DNA of 64,000 nucleotides from Oerskovia turbata (GTDB lineage: Bacteria; Actinomycetota; Actinomycetes; Actinomycetales; Cellulomonadaceae), in NCBI RefSeq assembly GCF_000718325.1, contig NZ_JOFV01000011.1, forward strand, positions 62,001 to 126,000, in the 5' to 3' direction. The notes under the pieces were generated by a model. The model made no database searches, was not told the DNA's origin, and saw only the letters and a list, made by a program, of their open reading frames with translations. Below, in pieces: positions 48,935-57,537 of this stretch (positions within the stretch are counted from its first letter, which is position 1; each line of letters begins with the position of its first letter). Both the position numbers and the translations under genes were made by a program.

Positions 48935-50975
48935 CGTTCACCACCCCGACGGTCTCGATGAGGGCGTTCCCCGAGGTGACCTCCGTGTACGAGAGCACCG
49001 CCAGGTCGGGCAGCTGGGTCGCCACGAGGCGACGGACTGCCGGACGAAGGGACGGCGCGCAGACCAGGACGACGTCGTGGCCGGCACCTCGGGCGGCCTC
49101 GACCACGTCGGCGACCGAGGTGCGGAACGCGTCGAGCCGCGCCGGGTCCACGACGATGACCGTGCCGTGCTCCCCACCCGGCTGCCGCCCCGCCAGCATG
49201 GCCTGCTCGAGCACGGGCGCGATCGTCACGACGCGGATCGTGCCGTCGACCGTGTACCGTGCCGGGATCGCGGGGCCGAGGACGGACCGCGCCGACTCGA
49301 CCAGGTGCTCGGCGTCCGTGGAGCGCCTCGCCGCGAGCGCGAGCCCCTCGTAGATGCGGGGCAGGTCGTTGACCGCCACGCGCTCCTCGAGCAGCCCCTG
49401 GAGCACGCGCTGGATCTCGGCGAGGGACAGCAGGGTCGGCGTGAGCTCGTCGACCGCGGAGGGGTTGGTGCGCTTGACCTCGTCGGTGAGCACCCGGACG
49501 TCCTCGCGCGAGAGCAGCCTGGCGGCGTTGGCCGAGATGATCGCCGACAGGTGGGTGACGAGGACCGAGACGCGGTCGACGACCGTCGCCCCGGCCATCT
49601 CGGCGCTGTGCCGCATCTCGACGGGCACCCACTTGCCCTCCATGCCGAACACCGGGTCCACCGTGACCTGCCCGGGCAGGGACGCCAGGTTGTCGCCCAG
49701 CGCGAGGACCTTGCCCGCGGGCGCCTGTCCCCGGCCTGCCTCGACCCCAGCGATCCGCACGGCGTAGCTCGAGGCGACCAGCTCGATCGAGTCACGGGTG
49801 CGCACGGGCGGCACGACGACGCCCAGGTCCATCGCGATCTTGCGTCGCAGCGCGCGCACGCGTCCCAGGAGATCGTCGTGCGCCCCCGTGACGAGGTCGA
49901 CGAGGTCGGGGGCCAGGAGGATCTCCAGGGCGTGCACGCGCATCTGCTCGATGAGGTTCTCGGTGCCGTCCGACGACGCAGCCGCGCCCTTCTCGAGCTG
50001 CTCGGCAGCGGCCCGCGCGACCTCGGCCCGTTCCTGGCGCACCTTGATCTGCTGCGCGGCGACGAGGAGCCCGATCCCCAGGACGAAGAACGGCAGCTTG
50101 GGCATGCCCTCGATGAGCGCCATCGCGAACGAGGCGACGCCCGCGATCGCGATGGCGTGGCGCGACTGGACGAGCTGGCTCGAGGCCTGCGAGCCGACGT
50201 CGCCCTCGCCCGAGTTGGAGCGGGTCACGATCATGCCCGTCGCGACGGCCATGAGCAGCGCCGGGACCTGGGTCACGAGACCGTCGCCGATCGTCAGGAT
50301 CGAGTAGGTGTCGACCGACTCCCCCACGGGCATGGCGTGCATGACGACGCCGATGACGATGCCGCCGACCAGGTTGATGATCGTGATGACGACGCCCGCG
50401 ATGGCGTCCCCCTTGACGAACTTCGAGGCGCCGTCCATCGCACCGTAGAAGTCCGCCTCCGCGGACACCTCGGCGCGTCGTGCGCGGGCGTCGGTCTCTG
50501 AGATGAGCCCTGCGTTGAGGTCCGCGTCGATCGCCATCTGCTTGCCCGGCATCGCGTCGAGGGTGAAGCGTGCACCGACCTCGGCGACGCGCTCGGCGCC
50601 CTTGGTGATCACGAGGAACTGGATGACCACCAGGATCAGGAACACGACCATGCCGATGACGATGTTCCCGTTGACCACGACGTGACCGAACGCGCTGATG
50701 ACCTCGCCCGCGTACCCGTTGCCCAGCACGAGGCGGGTCGAGGCGACGTTGAGGCCCAGGCGGAACAGCGTCGCGACGAGCAGCAACGACGGGAAGACCG
50801 AGAAGTCGAGCGGCTTGGTGACGAACATCGACGTCAGCAGGATCACGAGCGAGAGCAGGATGTTGACGATGATGAGCACGTCGAGCATCCCTGCGGGGAT
50901 CGGCACGACGAGCAGCAGGACGATGCCGACGACGCCGAGCGGGACGGCGATCATGGCGAGGGAGCGGTTCTTCAC
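48906..50975 (-). CDS. flhA: Flagellar biosynthesis protein FlhA
   Basis: The product is 689 residues. Eight N-terminal transmembrane helices include the family signatures PLDFSVFPSLLLVATLFRLGLNVASTR and the FHIPEP region AEVSAEADFYGAMDGASKFVKGDA, followed by a cytoplasmic domain (IEQMRVHALEILLAPDLVDL, YEGLALAARR). FlhA forms the nonameric ring of the flagellar export gate and takes up protons. The GTG start has an AGGG site 6 bases upstream. A 155-base gap separates it from flhB, so it may have its own promoter. Confidence 0.96.
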   Translation of the reverse strand: MKNRSLAMIAVPLGVVGIVLLLVVPIPAGMLDVLIIVNILLSLVILLTSMFVTKPLDFSVFPSLLLVATLFRLGLNVASTRLVLGNGYAGEVISAFGHVVVNGNIVIGMVVFLILVVIQFLVITKGAERVAEVGARFTLDAMPGKQMAIDADLNAGLISETDARARRAEVSAEADFYGAMDGASKFVKGDAIAGVVITIINLVGGIVIGVVMHAMPVGESVDTYSILTIGDGLVTQVPALLMAVATGMIVTRSNSGEGDVGSQASSQLVQSRHAIAIAGVASFAMALIEGMPKLPFFVLGIGLLVAAQQIKVRQERAEVARAAAEQLEKGAAASSDGTENLIEQMRVHALEILLAPDLVDLVTGAHDDLLGRVRALRRKIAMDLGVVVPPVRTRDSIELVASSYAVRIAGVEAGRGQAPAGKVLALGDNLASLPGQVTVDPVFGMEGKWVPVEMRHSAEMAGATVVDRVSVLVTHLSAIISANAARLLSREDVRVLTDEVKRTNPSAVDELTPTLLSLAEIQRVLQGLLEERVAVNDLPRIYEGLALAARRSTDAEHLVESARSVLGPAIPARYTVDGTIRVVTIAPVLEQAMLAGRQPGGEHGTVIVVDPARLDAFRTSVADVVEAARGAGHDVVLVCAPSLRPAVRRLVATQLPDLAVLSYTEVTSGNALIETVGVVNDAPALAARG

Positions 50976-51028
50976 GCGGAACCCTGGTCCTTCCCGGTCC
51001 GGAGCGGTGGCAGGTGCTGCCGTGAGGC

Positions 51029-51035
51029 CCTATGC
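51029..51035 (-). promoter_or_regulatory. GCATAGG element upstream of flhA
   Basis: GCATAGG on the minus strand lies 53 bases before the flhA start. The same heptamer precedes csrA (48074-48080) and fliM (56505-56511). It could be a -10-like box; the terminal T of TAnnnT is missing. Confidence 0.3.
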
Positions 51036-51045
51036 ACGTCGGATC

Positions 51046-51081
51046 GTCGGCAGCAGGGTCGGCAGCAGGGTCGGCGGCGGT
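51046..51081. repeat. 12-bp tandem repeat in the flhB-flhA gap
   Basis: GTCGGCAGCAGG occurs twice in tandem (51046, 51058), followed by a diverged third copy GTCGGCGGCGGT. It lies at the upstream side of the flhA promoter region. Confidence 0.7.
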
Positions 51082-51130
51082 GTCGGCCGGGTACCGCCCG
51101 CCGGCCGCCGTGCGGTGGGTACGGCGCGCC

Positions 51131-52282
51131 TCATGCCGTGCGCGCCTCGCCCGCTCCCGTGGGGTCCTCGTCCGCCGGCCACTCCCCCGGCGCGATCGCC
51201 GGGCGCCCCAGCCGGTGCGGCACGGACGAGACCGCGGCCCCGCGGCGCGAGAGGGCCATGACGAACGCGAGGACGCGCGCGACGGCCATGTAGAGCTCGA
51301 CCGGGACCTCCTGCCCGACGTCGCACACCTTGTGGAGCGCGCGAGCGAGCTGGACGTCGCGGACCATCGGCACCCGGGCCTCCTCGGCCTTCTCACGGAT
51401 GCGCGCAGCCAGGTGGTCCGCCCCCTTGGCGACGACGCGCGGCGCGGACTTCCCCGCCTCGTACCGGATCGCGACGGCGACGTGCGTGGGGTTGACGATC
51501 ACGACGTCGGCGTCCGCGACCGCGGCGAGCATGCGGTTGCGGGACAGCGCGCGGGCCATCGACCGGCGCTGCGACTTCACCATGGGGTCGCCGTCGCTGT
51601 TCTTGTGCTCGTCCTTGACCTCCTTCTTCGTCATGCGCGTCTTCTTGCGGTTGCGCTTGGCGACGACGAGCACGTCGAGCAGCGCGAGCGAGATCCCTGC
51701 CGCCGTCGCCCACAGCAGCAGCGCCTTGACCCCCGACCCGGCGGCCTCCAGGAGCGAGGCCACGGGCAGACCGCCCGCCGAGAGCAGCACGGGCATGAGC
51801 GACTGGATCACGACGTACAGCACGACCCCGACCACGGTCGTCTTGAGGAGCGCCTTGACGCCGTTCCACAACGCCTGGGGACCGAGGATCCGCTTGAACC
51901 CCGAGACCGGGTTGAACTGCTGGAACTCGCCGCGGAACTTCTTCAGGTGCAGCCCGCCCTGGACGACCGAGCCGATGATCGCAGCGAGCGCGACCGCCGC
52001 GAGCAGCATGCCGATCGTGGGCAGGATCGAGCGCAACGCCTCCTGCAGGAGCACGACCGCGACGGCCGGCTCGGGGTTCTCGATCACGGTGCGGATCGAC
52101 AGGACCTGCTCGGTCGCGGCCCCGGCCGCGTTGCCGAGCGTCAGCGGGAGCAGCGCACCCGCGACCGCGATCCCGACCCATGCCGTGAGGTCCTGCGACC
52201 GGCCGAGCTGCCCCTTCTCGCGGACCTCCTTCATCTTGCGCTCGGTGGCCTGCTCGGTCCTCTCCTCGGACGTGTCCGCCAT
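51131..52282 (-). CDS. flhB: Flagellar biosynthesis protein FlhB
   Basis: The product is 383 residues. It starts EERTEQATERKMKEVREKGQLGRSQDL, has four transmembrane helices, and keeps the self-cleavage site NPTHV with Asn264 followed by Pro265. FlhB is the export-gate component that switches substrate class from hook to filament proteins after autocleavage. The Met before ADTSEERT overlaps the fliR stop (TGATG); the longer frame upstream is shadow in fliR. The C-terminal 40 residues are Pro/Ala-rich. Confidence 0.95.
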   Translation of the reverse strand: MADTSEERTEQATERKMKEVREKGQLGRSQDLTAWVGIAVAGALLPLTLGNAAGAATEQVLSIRTVIENPEPAVAVVLLQEALRSILPTIGMLLAAVALAAIIGSVVQGGLHLKKFRGEFQQFNPVSGFKRILGPQALWNGVKALLKTTVVGVVLYVVIQSLMPVLLSAGGLPVASLLEAAGSGVKALLLWATAAGISLALLDVLVVAKRNRKKTRMTKKEVKDEHKNSDGDPMVKSQRRSMARALSRNRMLAAVADADVVIVNPTHVAVAIRYEAGKSAPRVVAKGADHLAARIREKAEEARVPMVRDVQLARALHKVCDVGQEVPVELYMAVARVLAFVMALSRRGAAVSSVPHRLGRPAIAPGEWPADEDPTGAGEARTA

Positions 52283-53034
52283 CAGCCGACCCCTCCCATC
52301 AGTTCCAGGGCCTGTGCCGTGAGCGCGGACAGGGCGTGCGGCAGGGCGATGAGCACCGTCCCGACGAGCGAGAGGGTCAGGAAGATCTTGAGCGGGAAGC
52401 CGAGCGCGAACGCGTTGAGCGCGGGGGCGACACGGGTGACCAGGCCCAGCCCGACGTCGGCCAGGAAGAGGACCACGACGATGGGCCCGGCGATCTGGAG
52501 CCCCGCGACGAACGACCCCGTGAGCGCGTCGATGAAGGACCCGGCCGGGACCCCGGCGAACGCCCCGACCGGCACCACGTCGTACGAGCGCGCGAGGCCG
52601 AGGATCACGAGCTGGTAGGCGTCCGAGGTGAACATCAGGACGACCGTGGCCAGCGCGAACAGGCGCGTGAACTGCGACCCGCTCACGTTGGTCTGCGGGT
52701 CGAACGCCATGCCGACCGAGAATCCCCCGAACAGGTCGAGGTGCGAGCCGGCCGCGGTCACGGCCGAGAAGACGATCATGACGAGCGTGCCCAGCATCGC
52801 GCCCGTCGCCGCCTCGGCGACCACGTGCGCGAAGAACGTGGCCGTGCCCACCGCCTCGTACGTCGGCGCGACCCGGCCCGAGACCACCAGCCCCAGCGAG
52901 ACCGCGAGGATGGCGCGCACCTGGCGCGGGATGGCCTTGTGGGAGAACGGCGGCGCGAGCAGCATGAACGCGGCCAGGCGGACCCCGGCGAGCAGGGTCG
53001 CCTGGAGCCACGCCTGGTCGATGTCGAACGTCAC
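52282..53034 (-). CDS. fliR: Flagellar biosynthesis protein FliR
   Basis: The product is 250 residues, hydrophobic throughout. Family features include LLAPPFSHKAIPRQVRAILA, FSAVTAAGSHLDLFGGFSVGMAFDP and LGLVTRVAPALNAFALGFPLKI. FliR is part of the FliPQR core of the export gate. The GTG before TFDIDQAW lies 5 bases after the fliQ stop, which fixes the start better than an upstream in-frame codon inside fliQ. It overlaps flhB by one base. Confidence 0.94.
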   Translation of the reverse strand: MTFDIDQAWLQATLLAGVRLAAFMLLAPPFSHKAIPRQVRAILAVSLGLVVSGRVAPTYEAVGTATFFAHVVAEAATGAMLGTLVMIVFSAVTAAGSHLDLFGGFSVGMAFDPQTNVSGSQFTRLFALATVVLMFTSDAYQLVILGLARSYDVVPVGAFAGVPAGSFIDALTGSFVAGLQIAGPIVVVLFLADVGLGLVTRVAPALNAFALGFPLKIFLTLSLVGTVLIALPHALSALTAQALELMGGVG

Positions 53035-53039
53035 CGACG

Positions 53040-53315
53040 TCAGCCGCCGCCCAGCAGGGACGGGATCAGGTCGAACATCGCGTGCGTGAACGAGACCAGC
53101 TCGCCGATCATCCAGTTGCCGCACACGATGAGCGCGACGGCGACCGCCGCGGCCTTCGGCACGAACGAGAGCGTGACCTCCTGGATCTGGGTCACGGACT
53201 GCACGAGCGAGATCGAGAAACCCACGACGAGGGACGTGATCAGGACAGGGGCCGCGAGCTTCGCGGCGAGGATCATCGCCTGGGTCGCGATGTCGAGGAC
53301 GGCCGACGTCTCCAT
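53040..53315 (-). CDS. fliQ: Flagellar biosynthesis protein FliQ
   Basis: The product is 91 residues with two transmembrane helices and the family core LVVGFSISLVQSVTQIQEVTLSFVPK. FliQ subunits pack around FliP in the export gate. The ATG begins one base after the fliP stop. Confidence 0.95.
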   Translation of the reverse strand: METSAVLDIATQAMILAAKLAAPVLITSLVVGFSISLVQSVTQIQEVTLSFVPKAAAVAVALIVCGNWMIGELVSFTHAMFDLIPSLLGGG

Positions 53316-53316
53316 G

Positions 53317-54165
53317 TCATCCCACCCCGTACGAGCCGATGAGCGAGGTGGTGATGAGCCCCCACCCGTCGACGAGGACGAACAGCAACAGCTTGAAGGG
53401 CAGCGAGATCATGGTGGGCGGGAGCATCATCATGCCCATGCTCATGAGCGCCGCCGCGACGACCAGGTCGATCACGAGGAACGGCACGAAGATCACGAAG
53501 CCGATGATGAACGCCGCCCGCAGCTCCGAGATCACGAACGCCGGCACGAGCGTGGTCAGCGGCACGTCGGCCATGGTCGCCGGGTTGTCGAGGTCGGCCG
53601 CGCGCGTCATGAGCGCGAGGTCCTCCTCGCGCGTGTGCGCCAGCATGAACTCGCGCAGCGGCTCGGAGCCCGCGTCGAGCGCCTGGCTGAACGTCGTGGT
53701 GCCCGCGAGGTAGGGCTGGACGGCGGCCTCGTTGATCTCGCCGAACACGGGCCACATGATGAACATCGACAGGAACAGCGCGAGTCCCGCGAGGACCATG
53801 TTCGGCGGCACGGTACCGGTGCCCAGCGCGTTGCGCGTCAGCGACAGCACCACGAAGATCTTCGTGAACGACGTCATCATGAGCAGCAGCGTCGGGGCCA
53901 GCGACAGCAGCGTGATGCCCACGAGCGTCACGAGGGACGACGACGGCTCGCCGTTCGGGCCGTTGATCTCGACCGAGAAGCTGCTGCCCCCGTCAGGGGC
54001 GGTCGGGTCGACCGGGGCGGTGGGCGCCGTGGGGTCGGTCGGGGCCGCGCTCGCGGACGGGGCGAGCAGCACCGCCGTCACGAGGACGAGCACGACGAGG
54101 ACGAGGGCCGTGGCCAGCGCCACGGCCCGGTGCGCCTGCCTGCGCACCGGGACGACGACGGTCAT
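53317..54165 (-). CDS. fliP: Flagellar biosynthesis protein FliP
   Basis: The product is 282 residues. A signal-anchor-like N-terminus and a Pro/Thr-rich linker (PTDPTAPTAPVDPTAPDGG) precede the FliP core: LLMMTSFTKIFVVLSLTRNALGTGTVPPNM, MTRAADLDNPATMADVPLTTLVPAFVISELRAAF, and VDLVVAAALMSMGMMMLPPTMISLPFKLLLFVLVDGW. FliP forms the pentameric centre of the export gate. The start overlaps the fliO stop (ATGA). Confidence 0.95.
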   Translation of the reverse strand: MTVVVPVRRQAHRAVALATALVLVVLVLVTAVLLAPSASAAPTDPTAPTAPVDPTAPDGGSSFSVEINGPNGEPSSSLVTLVGITLLSLAPTLLLMMTSFTKIFVVLSLTRNALGTGTVPPNMVLAGLALFLSMFIMWPVFGEINEAAVQPYLAGTTTFSQALDAGSEPLREFMLAHTREEDLALMTRAADLDNPATMADVPLTTLVPAFVISELRAAFIIGFVIFVPFLVIDLVVAAALMSMGMMMLPPTMISLPFKLLLFVLVDGWGLITTSLIGSYGVG

Positions 54166-54884
54166 CGCCGGGGCCCCCACACGGCACGGGCGGCCTGACG
54201 CCAGGTGTCGCCCGCCAGGAACGAACGCACCGCGGCCGTGTCCAGGCCCGCGGAGGTCACGCCCGACGGCGCAGCGCCCGCAGCGCGCAGGCTCACCGCG
54301 CGCCCGGGCCCGGCCGGGGCGGCGACGGGCGCGACGGGCGCCTCGTCGAGCCAGACCTGCGCGGCCAGGACGGCCTCGTCGAACGACGGGCTCGTCGGTC
54401 GCCCGTCGGGGGCGGCCCCGGAGGCCAGGCCGGTCGGGTCCGCCAGGTCCGTCGCGTCGGTCGCTGCTGCTTGCTCGCCCGTGGTCCGGGTGACCGTGGC
54501 CCCGCCCGACGGGGCGACCGTGGCCCGGGGGCCGGTCGCCGACTTCACCACGTTGAAGGGCCCCAGGCGGGTCGACGTCGCGTCCCGCACGGCGTGCTTG
54601 GGGCCCGTGGCCACGGCCGCCGTGGCCGTCGCCGGCGCGGGCCCCTGGTCGATCACCGTGACCGAGGACTCGGTGACCCCGAGCAGGTAGCGGGTGCCGC
54701 CCGAGTCGAGGAGCACCGCGGCGCTCTTCTGGCTCAGCCCCTGGCGGGCGACGACGGTGAGCTGCGCGCCGCGCCCCCCGGGCGTCTGACGCCTGCTCCG
54801 GTCGGCGACCCGGTACGACAGCCACAGCAGCCCCATGACGACCGCCAGGGAGAAGGCGACCCGCAGCACGGTGGTGACGTCCAC
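54162..54884 (-). CDS. fliO: Flagellar protein FliO
   Basis: The product is 240 residues. A single transmembrane helix (VLRVAFSLAVVMGLLWLSYRVAD) near the N-terminus is followed by the small conserved FliO domain (LTVVARQGLSQKSAAVLLDSGGTRYLLGVTESSVTVI), then a long variable Ala/Pro-rich tail. FliO helps FliP assemble. The GTG at 54884 lies 4 bases after the fliN stop; it is overlapped downstream by fliP. Tail length is well above the usual FliO. Confidence 0.86.
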   Translation of the reverse strand: MDVTTVLRVAFSLAVVMGLLWLSYRVADRSRRQTPGGRGAQLTVVARQGLSQKSAAVLLDSGGTRYLLGVTESSVTVIDQGPAPATATAAVATGPKHAVRDATSTRLGPFNVVKSATGPRATVAPSGGATVTRTTGEQAAATDATDLADPTGLASGAAPDGRPTSPSFDEAVLAAQVWLDEAPVAPVAAPAGPGRAVSLRAAGAAPSGVTSAGLDTAAVRSFLAGDTWRQAARAVWGPRR

Positions 54885-54888
54885 GGGC

Positions 54889-55593
54889 TCAGTCGTCCGC
54901 GTCGAGGATCTTGGTGATCCGCACGCCGTAGTCGCCACCGTCGACGACCACGACCTCCCCCTTGGCGATGGTCCGGCCGTTGAGCTGCACGTCCGCGGGC
55001 GCGCCGGCCGAGCGGTCGAGCTCGACGACGGCGCCGGGTTCGAGGTTGAGCACCTCGCGCACGGGCATCCGCGTGTGCCCGACGACGACGGCGAGCCGCA
55101 TCTCGACGTTGGAGATGCGCGCGAGCCGGCTGCCCGTCATGGCCTCGTCGGGCAGGCTCCGCAGGGTCTTGCGCGCACGGACCACGAACCAGCCGGCCGT
55201 CGGCCCGCCGCCTGCGGAGAGCTCGAAGACCACGGCCTCCTCGTCCTCGAAGAGCTCGGTCGCGTCGCCGACACGGACGTCGCCGAGCACTCCGACGCCG
55301 GTCGTGGCGCCGGCTGCCTCGAGCGCGGGGCGCAGGAGGTCGGTCATGTCGAGGGTCGGGGTCTCGGACGCGTCGGCGAGGGAGGACTCGTCGATGAGCG
55401 CGAGGGCCATGTCGGTCCCCGTGTCGCCGACGTACGAGGCGACGACCGCGGTCACGGCCTGCGGTCCGACCGGAGCGCCGCCCGAGAGCGCGGCGGACAG
55501 GGGCGTGCTCGTCGGGACGAGCTCGACGAGCGCACGGGCGGCCTCGACCGCGGCCTCGACGGCCGTCCGGTCGGCGGTGGTGGCGGTACTCAT
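54889..55593 (-). CDS. fliN: Flagellar motor switch protein FliN (extended)
   Basis: The product is 234 residues. The C-terminal SpoA domain is clear: LARISNVEMRLAVVVGHTRMPVREVLNLEPGAVVELDRSAG, then DVQLNGRTIAKGEVVVVDGGDYGVRITKIL. About 150 residues precede it, without the EIGN motifs of a CheC phosphatase, so it is longer than classical FliN but not a standard FliY. FliN builds the C-ring base with FliM. It begins 3 bases after fliM. Confidence 0.9.
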   Translation of the reverse strand: MSTATTADRTAVEAAVEAARALVELVPTSTPLSAALSGGAPVGPQAVTAVVASYVGDTGTDMALALIDESSLADASETPTLDMTDLLRPALEAAGATTGVGVLGDVRVGDATELFEDEEAVVFELSAGGGPTAGWFVVRARKTLRSLPDEAMTGSRLARISNVEMRLAVVVGHTRMPVREVLNLEPGAVVELDRSAGAPADVQLNGRTIAKGEVVVVDGGDYGVRITKILDADD

Positions 55594-55596
55594 GCT

Positions 55597-56496
55597 TCAG
55601 TTCTCCTCGGTGGTGACGATGCGGCAGGCGAGGCGGGAGCCGGACGAGCCGACCGCACCGCGTGCCAGGACGTGGCCGTCGACGATGACGTCGAGCGGGC
55701 GGGACCGGTTGTGCGGGAGGCGGATGACGTCGCCGACGGCGAGGTCGACGACCTCGACCGGCGTCATGGCCGCGCTCGACAGCTCGACCGTGACGTCGAC
55801 CAGGGAACGGGCGATGTGTCGTCGTGTGCGCGCTGCGGCGTCGGCCGGGTCGTCGGCCGGGTTCGCCTCGCCGAGGTGCGGCAGCAGGGCGATCGCCGGC
55901 AGGGCGAGGGTCGCCGTGCACGCCCCGTCCCCGACCCGCAGGTTGAACTCCGCCACGATCATGAGCTCGGCGGTCGGCGCGGCCTGCACGAACTGCGAGT
56001 TGTGCTGGATCGAGCCGATCTTCAGCGGCGTCTCCAGGAGTCGGCCCATCGAGTGACGCAGGTCGCGCAGCGTCTCCGTGACCAGCGAGGTGACGAGCGC
56101 ACGCTCGACGTCGGTGAACTTGCGGTCGATCGCCGGGATGTAGGGGCCGGCGCCGAGCATGTGCGCGATCCACGTGAGGGCGTCGGTGTGCGGGAACTGC
56201 AGCACGGCGCGCGGGTTGATGCCGTCGATCTCGCACACGACGACCGTGGTCGTGACCGGCAGGTCGGCCACGTAGTCGTCGTACGTCCGCATCGTCACCG
56301 CGCCCAGGCTCACCTGGGACACGACGCGCACACGGGCGGTCAGCTGGGTTCCCCACTGGCGGGCGAAGCTCTCGAACGCCATCTCGAGGATGCGATGGTG
56401 CTCACGCACGAGCGTCGTCGGGCGACGGAAGTCGTAGACCTCGACCTTGCGCCGTTCGGCGGGACCCTGGACCCTGACGGGTGTCGTCGTGCTCAC
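55597..56496 (-). CDS. fliM: Flagellar motor switch protein FliM
   Basis: The product is 299 residues. The N-terminal segment is followed by the middle domain (LREHHRILEMAFESFARQWG-type helix, HMLGAGPYIPAIDRKFTDVERAL) and a C-terminal SpoA domain (LVDVTVELSSAAMTPVEVVDLAVGDVIRL). FliM links CheY-P input to switch of rotation. The canonical CheY-binding LSQxEID motif is not evident at the N-terminus. An AGGAG site 6 bases before the GTG overlaps a GCATAGG element. A 132-base gap precedes it and no fliL is present. Confidence 0.92.
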   Translation of the reverse strand: MSTTTPVRVQGPAERRKVEVYDFRRPTTLVREHHRILEMAFESFARQWGTQLTARVRVVSQVSLGAVTMRTYDDYVADLPVTTTVVVCEIDGINPRAVLQFPHTDALTWIAHMLGAGPYIPAIDRKFTDVERALVTSLVTETLRDLRHSMGRLLETPLKIGSIQHNSQFVQAAPTAELMIVAEFNLRVGDGACTATLALPAIALLPHLGEANPADDPADAAARTRRHIARSLVDVTVELSSAAMTPVEVVDLAVGDVIRLPHNRSRPLDVIVDGHVLARGAVGSSGSRLACRIVTTEEN

Positions 56497-56628
56497 GTCG
56501 GTCTCCTATGCAGGCGGGCGACGGAGAGCCTGCACGGCGACCGGGCGCCCTCCGGGGCGACCGGCCGCACCCACCAGGAGCACGACCCGGGCGGGGAGAC
56601 GCGACGGGACCGAGGGTCTGTGGGACCG

Positions 56629-57537
56629 TCAGCCGGTCTCGGCCGTCGCCTCCGCCGCCCCTGCGAGGGCGGCACGGTGCGCGGACTCCGCCGCCGGGAT
56701 GTCCGCCGCGGTGAGCGTGCCGCCGAGGACCTCGGGGATGAGGGCTCGCACGGCCTCGGGCTGCGCGGACAGGACCATGATGTCCACACGCCGGTTGGCG
56801 GCGAGGGCCTCGGGGTGCGTCCCTGCTGCGAGCGGCCGCGCCGACCCGAACCCGACCGCGGCGATCCGTTGCTCGGTCAGGCCGCTGTGCTCGACGAGGT
56901 AGCGCAGGACCGCGGTGGCGCGCGACGACGACAGCTCCCAGTTCGTGGGGAAGCGGGATCCCACGGTCGACTTGTAGTCGGCGTTCCCCTCGACCTGGAT
57001 CTCGTAGGTCGTCGGAGCCAGGACGGGTCCGACGATCTGCAGGACGGCTCCCGCTTCCTCGGTGAGGTCGGCGCTGCCCGGCGAGAAGAACGTGTCGGCC
57101 GAGACCAGGCGCACCGTGAGGCCGCGCTCGTCGATCTCGAACCTCACGGTGTCGGACATGCCGTACGCGTCCAGGTCTCTCGACATCGCGTCGCGCAGCC
57201 CGGTCAGGTCGGCGACCTCGGCCAGGGCCCGTTCGAGGTCGGTCTCGACGTCGGTGGGCGGCTCGGTCGCCGGGTCGTCGACGACCGCCTCCACGACGTC
57301 GGCGTCCTCGATCGTGCCGAAGCCGGCTGCGAGCGACGACTTGAGCTCCTGGTACTTGCCCTGGTCGACCGAGCTGATGGCGAACAGCACGATGAACAGG
57401 CACATGATGACCGTGACCATGTCCATGTAGGAGACCATCCAGCGACCGCTGCCGCCCGTGTCGTGACCTCCACCGCCGCCACCGCCCCCGCCGCCGCCGC
57501 GTCGGCGTCGGCCGTGCCCCGCCGAGCGGCCGCTCAT
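56629..57537 (-). CDS. motB: Flagellar motor stator protein MotB
   Basis: The product is 302 residues. The N-terminus has an unbroken run of 11 glycines (14-24), then the single transmembrane helix with the proton-carrying Asp39 (WMVSYMDMVTVIMCLFIVLFA), a linker, and an OmpA-like peptidoglycan-binding domain (IQVEGNADYKSTVGSRFPTNWELSSSRATAVLRYLVE, then RRVDIMVL). MotB anchors the stator to the wall. The start shares one base with the motA stop (TGATG). Confidence 0.93.
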   Translation of the reverse strand: MSGRSAGHGRRRRGGGGGGGGGGGHDTGGSGRWMVSYMDMVTVIMCLFIVLFAISSVDQGKYQELKSSLAAGFGTIEDADVVEAVVDDPATEPPTDVETDLERALAEVADLTGLRDAMSRDLDAYGMSDTVRFEIDERGLTVRLVSADTFFSPGSADLTEEAGAVLQIVGPVLAPTTYEIQVEGNADYKSTVGSRFPTNWELSSSRATAVLRYLVEHSGLTEQRIAAVGFGSARPLAAGTHPEALAANRRVDIMVLSAQPEAVRALIPEVLGGTLTAADIPAAESAHRAALAGAAEATAETG

